Notes: generated by a model not told the origin, from the letters alone. Shown: positions 1 through 8,705, numbered from the stretch's first letter. The stretch is 52,906 nucleotides of DNA from JADJQU01 sp035490315 (GCA_035490315.1 DATHET010000011.1:1-52906); one strand, 5' to 3'. Numbers and translations: made by a program.

Positions 1-862
1 TGCCACGCCTCAGTGAGTCCTGTGCAGCCCGACTCTTGCGGAAGTACACACGTCGATGGTTCGCCACAGCTTCGAACAGCCCCAGATCGATTGACGCCGT
101 GGCGGCGACTCCATTCGCGATCAGGCACCAGAGGTCGTAGTAGTGCCGCGACAAGCGGTCCTTCGGCTTCCCCGGCTCTTTGCGGCCGTTCTCTTCGTGC
201 AGCAGCATCGCCTTCTCCCAGAACGTCCTTGTCGGGGATACTGTGGCGACCTTGAACGGTACGATGGCCGGAAGCACTGCCGCCAGGTACGGGCTCAGTT
301 CTGGGGTCTCGACGGGATCGACGTCCGAGCGCGCGCCAAGTTCGATTTTCACCACAGGGCGCACGTAGGCGAGTGCGCCAAATTCGCCTGGGTAGTGAAA
401 TAGAATTGTCTGCTGTTCGGGATCCAGAGGGTCGAGCTCGAGTGCGGCTCGTGCCGAGCGCGTTGCCCCTTCAGGCAGCCGGGCCGCAAGTGCGGGCAGG
501 ACCTTGTCCGCGACGAATCGCTGACACTGCACGGCCAAGTCGTCGAGTCGCTTGTCTCGTTCCTTCCCGGAGATGTTCGGCGCGTCCGGAGCGCCATCGC
601 CGCTGAACCCGAGAAGCGCGCGAGAGATCACCACATCGATGTCCTCAGAGAAGCGGTGAATCAGCTTCCAGCCCTTGGAGAGCGAAGTGCCTCCCTTGAA
701 GGTGAGCCCTTCGCCGATTCCTTCGAGGGCAAACAATTCCCGGAGTGTCCAGCAGATCCAAAAGTCCTTCTCAACGCTCCCAGGTGCCAAGCCAAGTTGC
801 GCGCCGGCCTCTTCGCAAATTCTTCGGCGACGCTCCCGGGACAATTCGAGATAGGCCCTCAC
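1..862 (-). CDS. AbiEii/AbiGii-family nucleotidyltransferase toxin, 3' end cut by window edge
   Basis: This is the toxin half of an AbiE-like type IV toxin-antitoxin pair. Family members are nucleotidyltransferases that arrest growth, for example by modifying tRNA. The frame is open from a GTG at 862 to base 1, giving 287 codons with no stop. Visible landmarks are FKGGTSLSK (the nucleotidyltransferase G-(S/T)-S motif) followed by HRFSEDIDVVI, which supplies the catalytic acidic residues, and further on FWEKAMLLHEEN, typical of the family. A TAG at 878-880 lies upstream in this frame, so GTG 862, two bases after the antitoxin stop, is the best start. The gene is co-transcribed with the antitoxin upstream. 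The C-terminus lies outside the window. Confidence 0.88.
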   Translation of the reverse strand, partial: MRAYLELSRERRRRICEEAGAQLGLAPGSVEKDFWICWTLRELFALEGIGEGLTFKGGTSLSKGWKLIHRFSEDIDVVISRALLGFSGDGAPDAPNISGKERDKRLDDLAVQCQRFVADKVLPALAARLPEGATRSARAALELDPLDPEQQTILFHYPGEFGALAYVRPVVKIELGARSDVDPVETPELSPYLAAVLPAIVPFKVATVSPTRTFWEKAMLLHEENGRKEPGKPKDRLSRHYYDLWCLIANGVAATASIDLGLFEAVANHRRVYFRKSRAAQDSLRRG

Positions 863-864
863 GA

Positions 865-1491
865 TCAGGCGCCCTTGCTATCGGCAGCCGCCACCCGGCG
901 AAGTACCTCGCCTACCCAGGCCGGAGCATACCGCGCGTCCGCAAGCAGTCGTTTTCGATCCTGGACCTTCAGTGTTCGACGGAGCGTCTGGACCATTGCT
1001 TCGTCTATGTGGTCTCGTCCCATCCAGCGAAGCGCCTGAATGACCGTGCCGCTCACGCGACCGGCTGTCGCCATCTGCCGCGGCGTCGTGCGCTTGAGCA
1101 CGATCTCCCGTTTGCCCAGTCGAATCCGGCGTGTCGGGCCGTCCGTCAAGAAGACCATCTGCACTGGAACCTGAGTTGAGAGCCCCAACAGATTTGCGGC
1201 ATGGGCGCCAGAGGGGAGCAGGCGGATGCCGTCGCGTGACTGCAGCGCATGAACCACTGCTTCTGGAGTCGTTGACAGCGGCCCAATCTGCCGATCGCGT
1301 ACCGGAACCGTGTACATTCCCCTCGCAGCCCGTCGGATCTCTCCACTGCGTACCGCTCGGGACAGAGCTTGCCGGATCGCGGGTTCGTCACCGACCTCGA
1401 TCAGGTCTCGGATGGCCACCACGGCGCCCGGCCCCTTGCTGCGAAGGGCCTTCAGGATGCGATCGTGGACGGTTTCGCGGGCTCTGGGCAT
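865..1491 (-). CDS. AbiEi-like antitoxin (DUF6088-type winged-helix protein)
   Basis: This 208-aa protein is probably the antitoxin and autorepressor partner of the toxin that follows it by two bases. The N-terminal 70 residues read as a winged helix (DRILKALRSKG..., then REIRRAARGMYTVP-type wing), followed by an AbiEi-like C-terminal domain containing LLPSGAHAANLLGLSTQVP and RRIRLGKREIVLKRT, which are characteristic of this family. AbiEi proteins bind inverted repeats in their own promoter, and a 9-bp inverted repeat is present just upstream of this start. No strong Shine-Dalgarno is visible before ATG 1491, so the mRNA may have a short or absent leader. Confidence 0.85.
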   Translation of the reverse strand: MPRARETVHDRILKALRSKGPGAVVAIRDLIEVGDEPAIRQALSRAVRSGEIRRAARGMYTVPVRDRQIGPLSTTPEAVVHALQSRDGIRLLPSGAHAANLLGLSTQVPVQMVFLTDGPTRRIRLGKREIVLKRTTPRQMATAGRVSGTVIQALRWMGRDHIDEAMVQTLRRTLKVQDRKRLLADARYAPAWVGEVLRRVAAADSKGA

Positions 1492-1498
1492 GGCTGAA

Positions 1499-1528
1499 TG
1501 TCACAAATATTGGCATGTGTTTGTGACA
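1499..1528 (-). promoter_or_regulatory. Putative operator/promoter of the abiE-like pair
   Basis: A perfect 9-bp inverted repeat (TGTCACAAA at 1499-1507 and TTTGTGACA at 1520-1528) lies 8 bases upstream of the antitoxin ATG. In transposed (minus) orientation a plausible -35 TTGATC and -10 AATATT with a 17-bp spacer straddle it, so a protein bound here would cover the promoter. AbiEi autoregulation through inverted repeats is known; its use here is inferred. Confidence 0.6.
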
Positions 1529-1676
1529 GATCAAGGGCGCCGCCTCAGAAACGAACGGTTTCGCGGCAGGGCCGGTAAGCCGTGCTCCCGGGGAATCGCT
1601 GCCCGTGCCGGTCCGGCGGGCCCTCGCGCGGGCCTGTTCGGGCACCCGGGACGTCCGACGGCGTCGGCGCCATGAT

Positions 1677-1970
1677 TCAGGTCGGCTGATCCCCATTGCT
1701 CGGGTCCCCGCCAATCACGATCCCGAAGTGCTTCTCCAACATCTCGTGCGCACGGGCCTGGCCCGCCGGCGTTATCTCGATCCACCCCAATGCCGTGCTC
1801 GAGTCCTCGATCCATCCCTCGCTCTCAAACTCCTCCAAGAATGGAATCTGCGGCCGAACTCGAAGTCGATCGCGTCGGTGATGCTCGCCGAGACACAGGA
1901 GCGCGAGCGCGACCTCTTGAACCTTCGGCCAATCGGGCTCCATGCGAGGCTTGTGTCCTTCTCCGCTCAT
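1677..1970 (-). CDS. Small conserved protein, possibly DUF6429-like
   Basis: A 97-aa acidic protein, last gene of the operon headed by the TOTE helicase. ATG 1970 overlaps the stop of the preceding gene (ATGA), which favours this start over an ATG at 2009. The sequence (KVQEVALALLCLGEH..., FLEEFESEGWIEDSSTALGWIEITPAGQARAHEMLEKHFG) looks like a short winged-helix fold. It resembles small DUF6429 proteins, which end in a TP(A/E)G...A.E.LE..F motif. I do not recognise a defined function. Co-transcription with the conflict-system helicase suggests an accessory role, but it could also be a stray cargo gene. Confidence 0.6.
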   Translation of the reverse strand: MSGEGHKPRMEPDWPKVQEVALALLCLGEHHRRDRLRVRPQIPFLEEFESEGWIEDSSTALGWIEITPAGQARAHEMLEKHFGIVIGGDPSNGDQPT

Positions 1971-2329
1971 GATCCAATCCCCAGCCAGTGGCGATAGGCG
2001 GCAATCCACTCTGCGCCACGAGGAGCGGGATTCGGGAGCGGCAGATCGAGGATCGAAACGCGCTGACGACGGCTGCCGCTGCGACAGACGGCGACAATTT
2101 CGTCTGCCTCGTTGATGTCCAGGCGCTCCACGATGACCGTCTTGCCAAGCACCTCGGTCTCGAATGGAAGGTCTAGGTGCTCTTCCAACATCGTGAAGAA
2201 CCCGCAGCGCTGCTCGGAGTCTCCGTAGGCGTCGATCGTGGCCTGCGCCACCAGGGCATCGAGCCGGGCTCGCGGCAATCCGAAGCGGTTTCCGCTGAAC
2301 TTCTGCTTGCGTTTCGGTGAACTGGCCAT
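1967..2329 (-). CDS. CcbP-like putative calcium-binding protein
   Basis: A 120-aa protein starting at ATG 2329 behind a good AGGGAG ribosome-binding site. The pattern ATIDAYGDSEQ...FFTMLEEHLDLPFETEVLGKTVIVERLD, ending in GAEWIAAYRHWLG, matches small proteins annotated as CcbP-type calcium-binding proteins: an acidic helix, a PF.t..LG.V.V SH3-like barrel, then D(L)PLP and a Trp/His-rich tail. The calcium-binding assignment is carried over from the family; no EF-hand is visible. The gene lies 10 bp after the preceding gene and overlaps the next by 4 bp, so it belongs to the TOTE operon. Confidence 0.6.
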   Translation of the reverse strand: MASSPKRKQKFSGNRFGLPRARLDALVAQATIDAYGDSEQRCGFFTMLEEHLDLPFETEVLGKTVIVERLDINEADEIVAVCRSGSRRQRVSILDLPLPNPAPRGAEWIAAYRHWLGIGS

Positions 2330-2339
2330 GGGTGCTCCC

Positions 2340-2789
2340 TCATTCCTCCCAGGGCATATTGAACCACCTGGCGAACTCGTCGATCGAGCCCTCGACAAGG
2401 CTGTACTCGTCTCCGCGCCGGTTGGTGCGCACGTACGGAACTTTCGCGTCCCTGAAGAGTCTGATGATCGCCGCCGCGAGCAGGTCGTTGTCGCCCCCCG
2501 GCTCGGCCGCGGCCAGCGCATCTAGGAGGTCCTCGTCCACCACGGCCCCGCGCGTTCGGTGAGCTCGCTGATCAGCCTGCGCTTGGCAAACGGCATGTTG
2601 CAACATGGCCGCGACGACCACGAAGAGTCGATGGCTCCGTCCCTCTCGGCCGAGACGATTCAGCATCTCGACCCAGACTGCGTACACCTCGGCTCCCACG
2701 ATTGCTGCGAGGGTCCCGTTCGGTGACGGTTCTCGCGCCGGAGCGGGCGGCAGAGGTTTCTTGCGCGTCGGGGGTTTGTGCGGCTTCAT
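2340..2789 (-). CDS. Hypothetical protein in the TOTE operon
   Basis: A 149-aa protein with a basic, proline-rich N-terminus (about residues 1-25) and a helical remainder containing VGAEVYAVWVEMLNRLGREGRSHRLFVVVAAMLQHA and a C-terminal acidic part ending in NMPWEE. It starts 6 bp after the stop of the primase-helicase gene, so the two are translationally coupled. I do not recognise the family. No catalytic motif, membrane segment or signal peptide is visible. Its position between the helicase and the CcbP-like gene suggests a helper or specificity role, which is inference only. Confidence 0.6.
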   Translation of the reverse strand: MKPHKPPTRKKPLPPAPAREPSPNGTLAAIVGAEVYAVWVEMLNRLGREGRSHRLFVVVAAMLQHAVCQAQADQRAHRTRGAVVDEDLLDALAAAEPGGDNDLLAAAIIRLFRDAKVPYVRTNRRGDEYSLVEGSIDEFARWFNMPWEE

Positions 2790-2795
2790 GCGCTG

Positions 2796-5282
2796 CTACT
2801 CCGACTCACCGATCGGCGCCATGCACCGATCCGGTGCTGATACTTCTCTTGCGCTCGTGTCGTCAAGCGCATAGCCGATCGCGCGATACGCCCGCATCCG
2901 CTTCTCGAACATGCGCGAGAGCATGCCGACCTCGGAATCCACGTAGTCGTAGATGCGCACCTCGGTCTTGCTCGGGTGAAGCCGGTGAAGGCGCCCCGTG
3001 TACTGGACGAGCGTGCCCTTCCACGAGATAGGCATCGCGAGAAACAGCGTGTCGAGGCGGGCGCTATCGAACCCTTCGCCGATGTACCGCCCGGTCGCCA
3101 TCACCAGGCTCGCCTCACCGCCGGGGATGGAATCGAGCTGGTCGGCAACCGCCTTGCGTTCCTTCGCGCCCATGCCACCTTGCAGGACAATCATGTGACG
3201 CACTGAGTCGCGCAGTCGCGCCGAGAGGTGCTCCAGATGGTCTCGGCGTTCCGTGAGAAGGATCGCGGATCGACCCTCTTGCAGCACGCCGAGAACATCC
3301 TCAATGATCAGGCGGTTGCGGGCGTCGTTCGTCGACACCGCGCGGTAGATCTCCTGGATGCTTGCGTCGGCCTGCGCTTCCGAAAGGCGGAACCCAGTCT
3401 TCCGAGCGACCAGCCGACGCTCAAAGGGTCGGACGATCGCGGGGTTTTTCGCGTCGACCGAGAAACGCACAGGGCCAAGCTGCATTTCAAGGATTGGTTG
3501 ATGCCCATCCCGCCGCTGAGGCGTCGCAGTCAACCCGAGCACGTACCGGGCCTTGATCTCGGAGAGCACCCGCTCGAAGGAGACGGCGGGCACGTGGTGG
3601 CATTCGTCGACGATGACATGGCCGTATCGCGCGACCAGATCGTCCACGCTGTCGCGGCGCACGAGGCTCTGGATCATGGCCACGTCGATGCGTCCATTCG
3701 GTTTCGATTTTCCCCCGCCGATCTGACCGATCTCTTGCTCCTTGATGCCGAGGAACATCGAGAGCTGGGCGACCCATTGATCGAAGAGCGGGCGTCGGTG
3801 GACGAGAATCAGCGTGCTCCGCTGCCGCCGAGCGATCATGTGCGTTCCCAGAACGGTTTTGCCGATTCCTGGCGGTGCAACGAAAACGCCGATGTCGTGA
3901 GCAAGCAGCGCGCGGGCCGCTTGCTTCTGGACCGGCGTGAGTTCCCCTTGGAACTCGGCATCGATGGGATCGCCATCCACGCGCTGGTCGTCGACGGAAA
4001 GCGAAGTCCCGTACTGGTGCAGGAGCGCTTGCAACGCGACGAGGCAACCCCTCGGCAAGGCGACGTGTTGCTCGAGGTCTTGGGCGCATGCGATCACTCG
4101 CGGAGTCAGAGCCGTGGAGAGCCGCATACTCTGCTTCTTGTAGAACTCCGGATTCTGAAAGGCGGCCAGGCGCTTGATCAGGTTCAGGAGCGGTGAAGGA
4201 ATTCCGGCCTTTTCGACGTAGATCCTCTGTGAATGGACGGCTCTGACTGTCGCCGGCAGCGGGCCCGTGATCTGCTCGCGAGCTGTGCGTCCAGATGGCG
4301 GTCGCGTCCAGGGAAGGGCATCTCCGTGATCACCGAGATCGGCGGGACGCACACCGATGACACGCCCGGATTGGATCGCCTCGCGCGCGATCGCTTCAAC
4401 CTGATCGGTACTCATGCGAGGCAAGGCAGCCAAGAACGACCACTGGTCTGGCCAGGGATCGAACCGCTCGTCGACGAAGAGCGTGTTGCCTTGCTTCCTC
4501 GCCTCATGCTGCAGCGGCAGCGCGATCAGGTTGCCGAACCCGCCACGCGGCATCGTGTCCTGGTTCGGGAAGAGGCGATCGTAGGAATCCATGCGCAGCT
4601 CGTGCCGCCGGGCCATTGTCTCCGTGATCAGAAAGCAGCCCAGCTTGCGGGCGATGCTCGCCGGAACCGGCGAGGTGAAGAAGAACCAGGCGTGCGCGCC
4701 GTTTCCCGATCGTGAGCGTTCCACGGCACACGGGACGCCGAGCGAAGTACACGTTTCGCGGAAGGCAGCGACATCCTCGCGCCAGGCGGCCTTGTCGAAA
4801 TCCGCGGCAACGAACCAGCAGGACTCGTCCTGCAGGAGCGGGTACACGCCCATCACGTGGCGACCGCGCAAGTGATCGAGAATCGCTCGGTCGTTGGCCG
4901 GCAAGAACGCCTGGTTCGGGCACTCGCCGCACTTCATTTTGGGCAGCTCGCAGACGCCGCGAACGAATTTGTTGGCGCAGGCCGGCGCCCACCCTGGCTT
5001 GCCCGTCTTCGCGCTGACGAAGCGGGTCGGATAGACATCCGCGCGCCCACGGAATAGCGAGCGATAGATCCGCACTTTCTCATCTGGAGTGATGGGAGCG
5101 AAGTGGACACTCGTGGCCGCCACACTCAGCGCCACTGGGGCAGGCTGCCCTTCCAATGCCGACCTTGCAGCCCGCACGCGCGCCTTGGCGGCTTCGCGCT
5201 GGAGGTTGACCGCAGCAAACTCTGCTTCGGCCTGAGCGAGTTCGTCGATCAATCGCTGTCGTGAATCCGGCTCGATGGGCAT
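2796..5282 (-). CDS. TOTE conflict-system archaeo-eukaryotic primase fused to SF2 helicase
   Basis: An 828-aa fusion. Residues 1-45 form a coiled coil. Residues 65-310 are an archaeo-eukaryotic primase (AEP) domain of the TOTE type, with a Cys cluster (C102, C111, C118, C121), the metal-binding DFD (161-163) and the SGNGAHAW nucleotide-binding loop (192-199). Residues 445 onward are a superfamily-2 helicase with Walker A APPGIGKT (469-476), DECH box (559-562), LTATPQRRDG motif III, and the C-terminal RecA lobe ending GEGFDSARLDTLFLAMP...QYTGRLHR. TOTE proteins are predicted nucleic-acid-sensing conflict systems carried on mobile DNA. ATG 5282 is preferred to an upstream TTG at 5345. The gene heads a four-gene operon (5282 to 1677) with 6- and 10-bp gaps, then an overlap. 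Confidence 0.85.
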   Translation of the reverse strand: MPIEPDSRQRLIDELAQAEAEFAAVNLQREAAKARVRAARSALEGQPAPVALSVAATSVHFAPITPDEKVRIYRSLFRGRADVYPTRFVSAKTGKPGWAPACANKFVRGVCELPKMKCGECPNQAFLPANDRAILDHLRGRHVMGVYPLLQDESCWFVAADFDKAAWREDVAAFRETCTSLGVPCAVERSRSGNGAHAWFFFTSPVPASIARKLGCFLITETMARRHELRMDSYDRLFPNQDTMPRGGFGNLIALPLQHEARKQGNTLFVDERFDPWPDQWSFLAALPRMSTDQVEAIAREAIQSGRVIGVRPADLGDHGDALPWTRPPSGRTAREQITGPLPATVRAVHSQRIYVEKAGIPSPLLNLIKRLAAFQNPEFYKKQSMRLSTALTPRVIACAQDLEQHVALPRGCLVALQALLHQYGTSLSVDDQRVDGDPIDAEFQGELTPVQKQAARALLAHDIGVFVAPPGIGKTVLGTHMIARRQRSTLILVHRRPLFDQWVAQLSMFLGIKEQEIGQIGGGKSKPNGRIDVAMIQSLVRRDSVDDLVARYGHVIVDECHHVPAVSFERVLSEIKARYVLGLTATPQRRDGHQPILEMQLGPVRFSVDAKNPAIVRPFERRLVARKTGFRLSEAQADASIQEIYRAVSTNDARNRLIIEDVLGVLQEGRSAILLTERRDHLEHLSARLRDSVRHMIVLQGGMGAKERKAVADQLDSIPGGEASLVMATGRYIGEGFDSARLDTLFLAMPISWKGTLVQYTGRLHRLHPSKTEVRIYDYVDSEVGMLSRMFEKRMRAYRAIGYALDDTSAREVSAPDRCMAPIGESE

Positions 5283-5341
5283 GGCACCTGGCGCGCATCC
5301 TAGATGTTCTGAGGATTCTGATCCCGGCTTCCCTGTGCCTG

Positions 5342-5476
5342 TCAACGCGACCCTCGGTCCGGAGGTCGCAGCCAGATGGCGAAGTCGTCGGGCAGCGTTG
5401 ACGTGAAGTGCACGCGGACGCCGGTGTCGGGGTCGTCAAAGGCGAGCTCCGCTGCGTGCAGACGCTCAGGGAAATG
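5342..5476 (-). pseudogene. C-terminal fragment of an RluA-family pseudouridine synthase
   Basis: Forty-four codons ending in TGA read RLHAAELAFDDPDTGVRVHF followed by TLPDDFAIWLR. This is the conserved C-terminal tail of RluA-type RNA pseudouridine synthases (HA..L.F.HP.tg....F.aplP.df). The frame is closed by a TGA immediately upstream, so the catalytic domain is missing. It lies 60 bp from the TOTE start and is the first of three adjacent gene scraps, which suggests a deletion or an insertion boundary. Confidence 0.7.
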
Positions 5477-5498
5477 TCATCGCGACCGACGTGGCTGC

Positions 5499-5579
5499 GT
5501 TGTCGACTTCCGCGCCCTGCGGCACAGATTCATCTCTAACCTAGTCAACGGCGGCGTACCGCCGGTTGCGCGCAGCTGA
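5499..5579 (+). pseudogene. Remnant of a tyrosine recombinase/integrase
   Basis: The plus strand encodes VVDFRALRHRFISNLVNGGV then a TGA. DFHALRHTFISNL..GGV is the hallmark box of phage-type integrases, with the catalytic Arg and His in ALRHxF. Everything before and after is gone. An integrase scrap at the edge of a conflict-gene island is consistent with past integration of that island. Confidence 0.55.
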
Positions 5580-5853
5580 CCTAGCTGTCGAACACCGGCT
5601 GGCGCGGCGCTGGCTGAGCGAAAAGTTGGCCGAGCCATTTAGTGGGCCGACCATCGTCGTCACCCATCACGCGCCAACTCCGCGTGCCATCCACGAGCGC
5701 TACGCCGGCAACCCGCTGAATACTTCCTACGCGAGCGATTTCGAAGCAATGTTTCCCACGGGCATCGACCTGTGGGTTCACGGCCACACGCACGTGAGCC
5801 TCGGCCTGAACTTCGGTACCATGCGCGTGGTTTGCAATCGGAGGGATGAATAG
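5566..5853 (+). pseudogene. Fragment of a calcineurin-like metallophosphoesterase
   Basis: The frame contains RWLSEKLAEPFSGPTIVVTH-HAPTPRAIH and, later, TGIDLWVHGHTHVSLGL...RVVCNRR. TIVVTHHAP and the GHTH metal-binding motif define the C-terminal half of a metallophosphoesterase. The N-terminal metal ligands (DxH and GD.) are absent and the tail breaks off after VVCN, where the family usually has PRGY. The start codon given is merely the first in frame; it lies inside the neighbouring integrase scrap. It is probably non-functional. Confidence 0.7.
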
Positions 5854-6288
5854 CCCCAGCAAGCGCGCAACCGCCTGTAGCTGCATAGGTTATGTCGCAA
5901 CACCCGGTGCATCAAGTGGACTGCTCGGCCACCTGCTCGGCCACTCGATCTGGGATCGCGCGAAGCTCGGTCTGACGCGCCAGTGGTCGACACTCCCGCA
6001 CGATCTGGAGCTCGCGGCGCAGGGGGGGGTTGGGGGGGTGTTGACTCCGGTAGGACGGACTTTGAGCGGATGTGCCGATCCGATTGCCGACGACGAGCCA
6101 TCGCAGGAGGCTGCGAGCCCTGCGCGGAGAAGCCAGTCGCTTGATTCTGCCTGCGAACCGAGAAGCAGAGTCCTGGGAGATTTCGTCGTTTCTGCGTAGG
6201 CCATTGTGATTCGGCGCCCTGCCGATCCTGTGCGCGCGAGGCGCGGTGCCAAGGTGGTTCCGGCCGATGCGCGCGAAGGAGTTCCCTC
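5854..6288. other. Gene-free stretch with a G-rich tract
   Basis: No convincing coding frame on either strand. A G-rich tract at about 6020-6043 (G8, TT, G7, then TGTTGACTCC) is the only striking feature. GGGGGGTGTTGA also occurs at the tail of IS21-A near 14285-14297, so this may be an old IS-tail scar. The last 20 bases carry the GAAGGAG ribosome-binding site of the next gene. Confidence 0.4.
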
Positions 6289-7698
6289 ATGAAAACCCCC
6301 GCAAGAATCCTTTCCACCCTCCTGTCCATCGGCTGCATCGGCATTGCAGCACTCTCTCTCCCTACGGTATCTCTGGCCCAGTACTGCGTACAACCGCAGA
6401 CCTACTGCACGGCGAAGGTCAGCTCACAGGGGCAGACGCCACAGATCGGCTCGATTGGCGCACCGGAAGTTGCCAGCAATCAGTTCTACATCACGCTGAA
6501 CCACGCGCCTGCGCACAAGCCTGCACTCGTGATCACTGGAACCGGTGCCGCAACGCTGCCCTTCAATGGTGGCACGTTGTGTGTTGCACCGCCGATAGTG
6601 CGGAGCGCTGGGCTGATCACGGATGTGGCGGGCTCACTCGCCTACCACGTGCTCCTCGACGGGTCGTTTCACGGCGCCAAACGCTATTTCCAGGTCTGGT
6701 TTCGCGACGCCGCGCATCCCGACGGGACCGGCGTTGGTATTTCGAACGGATTGACGACATTCTTCGCGCTCGACCATGTAAATCAGATCCCGACCGCGCC
6801 GGCGGGCCTTTCCGGTAGCCCGGTTGGGATCGATGCCGTTCAGCTGCAGTGGACCGATCAGGCTGGAAACGAGACGAAGTATCGTGTCGCGAAGCTCAAC
6901 GACGGCGACGATCCGAACATTCCGCAGAACTGGGACAACTTTGGCGGCGATCTCTTGCCGAACACGACGTCTCTGCTCGTTGATGGTCTCGCGCCAGGCT
7001 CCACCTATCACTTCAAGGTGCGCTGCGGAAACGACTGCGGTGAATCGAACTATTCGAATGAGATCATTGTCACGACGAACTGTCCGTACTTGCCCGCGCC
7101 GAGCGGCCTGATCGGATCCTCGGCGTGTATCGGTCAGGTCCGACTCGACTGGATCGATAACTCGAGCACCGAGTTCGAGTTCCGGGTCGCACGGCTCGAT
7201 CCGGGTGCGGATCCGAACGATCCCGCCGCTTGGCATCACATCGGAAGCTCGCCGTCCAACGTCACCACATTCACCGACACGTCGGTTCAGAACGGCCAAT
7301 TCTACTTGTACAAGGTGCGCGCGAACGACCTGTGCAGCTTTTCTGACTACAGCAACACAATTCAAGTTGCCGCGTTGGGCGTGCCTGCGGCTCCGTCAAA
7401 TTGCGTTGCCACGCGTCAGGGAAACACCCCGGCTCCCGATCCGATCCTCGTTACCTGGAGCCACAGCGGGCAGTGCACATCAGAATTCCGCATCGCACGG
7501 TTGAAGCCGAACGGCAACCTGAACAATGAAGCAGACTGGAACAACGTCGGGGTAGTTGCGGCGAGCCAACTCGGGTTCATCGACCACACTCCAGGACCCA
7601 ATGGCGTGACCGTTTGGTACAAGGTTCGGGCCGCACTCTACATACCGTGCGGCGCATACTACTCGGGGTATTCGAATATCGATTCCGCGAATCCCTGA
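6289..7698 (+). CDS. Secreted protein with Cys-rich module and three fibronectin-III repeats
   Basis: A 469-aa protein with a Sec signal peptide (MKTPARILSTLLSIGCIGIA... ending SLAQ, about residue 30). Residues 31-160 are a module starting YCVQPQTYCTAKVSSQGQTP and including LPFNGGTLCVAPP, which recurs in another protein of this window (30475-31224). Three repeats follow (about 165-263, 266-362, 363-469), each with a Trp in the second strand, FRVARL/YRVAKL and a final YKVRA..(Y)SNYSN, typical of fibronectin type III. Start ATG 6289 sits 8 bases after GAAGGAG. The protein is likely extracellular or surface-associated; its partner is unknown. No enzymatic motif is visible. Confidence 0.85.
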   Translation: MKTPARILSTLLSIGCIGIAALSLPTVSLAQYCVQPQTYCTAKVSSQGQTPQIGSIGAPEVASNQFYITLNHAPAHKPALVITGTGAATLPFNGGTLCVAPPIVRSAGLITDVAGSLAYHVLLDGSFHGAKRYFQVWFRDAAHPDGTGVGISNGLTTFFALDHVNQIPTAPAGLSGSPVGIDAVQLQWTDQAGNETKYRVAKLNDGDDPNIPQNWDNFGGDLLPNTTSLLVDGLAPGSTYHFKVRCGNDCGESNYSNEIIVTTNCPYLPAPSGLIGSSACIGQVRLDWIDNSSTEFEFRVARLDPGADPNDPAAWHHIGSSPSNVTTFTDTSVQNGQFYLYKVRANDLCSFSDYSNTIQVAALGVPAAPSNCVATRQGNTPAPDPILVTWSHSGQCTSEFRIARLKPNGNLNNEADWNNVGVVAASQLGFIDHTPGPNGVTVWYKVRAALYIPCGAYYSGYSNIDSANP

Positions 7699-7733
7699 GA
7701 CCCGATCCGAAGTGACCTGAGATCGAACATGTC

Positions 7734-7761
7734 GGCCGAGCGGAGTCTACCCCGCTCGGCC
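7734..7761 (+). terminator. Strong hairpin after the fibronectin-III gene
   Basis: GGCCGAGCGG (7734-7743) pairs perfectly with CCGCTCGGCC (7752-7761) across an 8-nt loop, 36 bp after the stop codon. No T-tract follows, so intrinsic termination is only likely, not proven. Confidence 0.5.
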
Positions 7762-7817
7762 CCCCGCATTGGACGGATCAGCCGCGTTACTATCCGCGTG
7801 AGGAAGGCCTCCCGAAC

Positions 7818-8705
7818 GTGACGAACGACAATACCGACCTTTCGCCCGCGGAAGCGCTGTTCGTAGAACTGCTTGGGCGCGTCGAGTCTTGCGGAGACCT
7901 GGATGTCAATGCCTTTTTTGCGCAACACGTTGAGCATGCCGCTGAGCTGCGTGAACTGTGGTCGCGCCACACAGCCGCTCGCGGCTTGCAAGCACACGGG
8001 CTGCCCGAGGATCCCGCCACACTCGCCGCCGATAGCCTGACTCGCGCTCTGATCGAACGGCTGCGCGGACGTTCGCGCGACAGCGCTCGCTACGGCGAAC
8101 TGAGCGAGATCGACCGCGGCGGAATGGGCGCGATCATGCGCGTGTGGGACCCTGACGTGCGCCAAGCGCTGGCGATGAAGGTAATACTCGACGCCAGCGA
8201 GGAGCGTTCGGTCGATGGCCGCAAGCTCGCGAAGTTCCTCGAAGAGGCGCAGATTACCGGTCAGCTCGATCACCTGGGCATCGTGCCGGTGCACGAGATC
8301 GGGCTCGGCGCCGATGGACGCGTGTATTTCACGATGCGCCTGATCAAGGGGATCGATTTGCGGCGGGTGTTCGAGCTGGTGCGCACCGGCGAAGACGGGT
8401 GGAACACGACTCGCGCGCTCGGCGTGCTGCTCAAGGCCTGCGAGGCGATGAGCTACGCGCACTCCAAGCGCGTGATCCACCGCGATCTGAAGCCGGGCAA
8501 CGTCATGGTTGGCAAGTTCGGCGAGGTGTGCGTGATGGACTGGGGGCTCGCGCGCGTGCTTGGGCGCGAGGATGTGCACGACTTGCGCAATACGTTACCG
8601 GCGAACTCAGCGCGCGCTTGTCGTCGGCAGGTCTGGCTCTCCGCGCCTCACGCCGCGCTGTCTTCGGAGCGCGGTCTCTCCCAGCAACTCAGAACCCTGA
8701 CGTAG
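7818..8705 (+). pseudogene. Ser/Thr protein kinase truncated after the DFG-equivalent motif
   Basis: The frame starts at GTG 7818, with AGGAAGG upstream, and gives 295 aa. It has the lineage-typical N-terminal module (LSPAEALFVELLGRV...HAAELREL), the glycine loop DRGGMGAI, the lysine strand LAMKVIL, the HRDLKPGNVMV catalytic loop and MDWG in place of DFG. About 20 residues later (near 8590-8640) kinase homology stops and the frame runs into the antisense of the ECF sigma gene's 3' end. The activation segment, APE motif, C-lobe, transmembrane and sensor regions are missing, so it is unlikely to be active. It is a paralogue of the intact kinase at 10843-13767. Confidence 0.8.
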
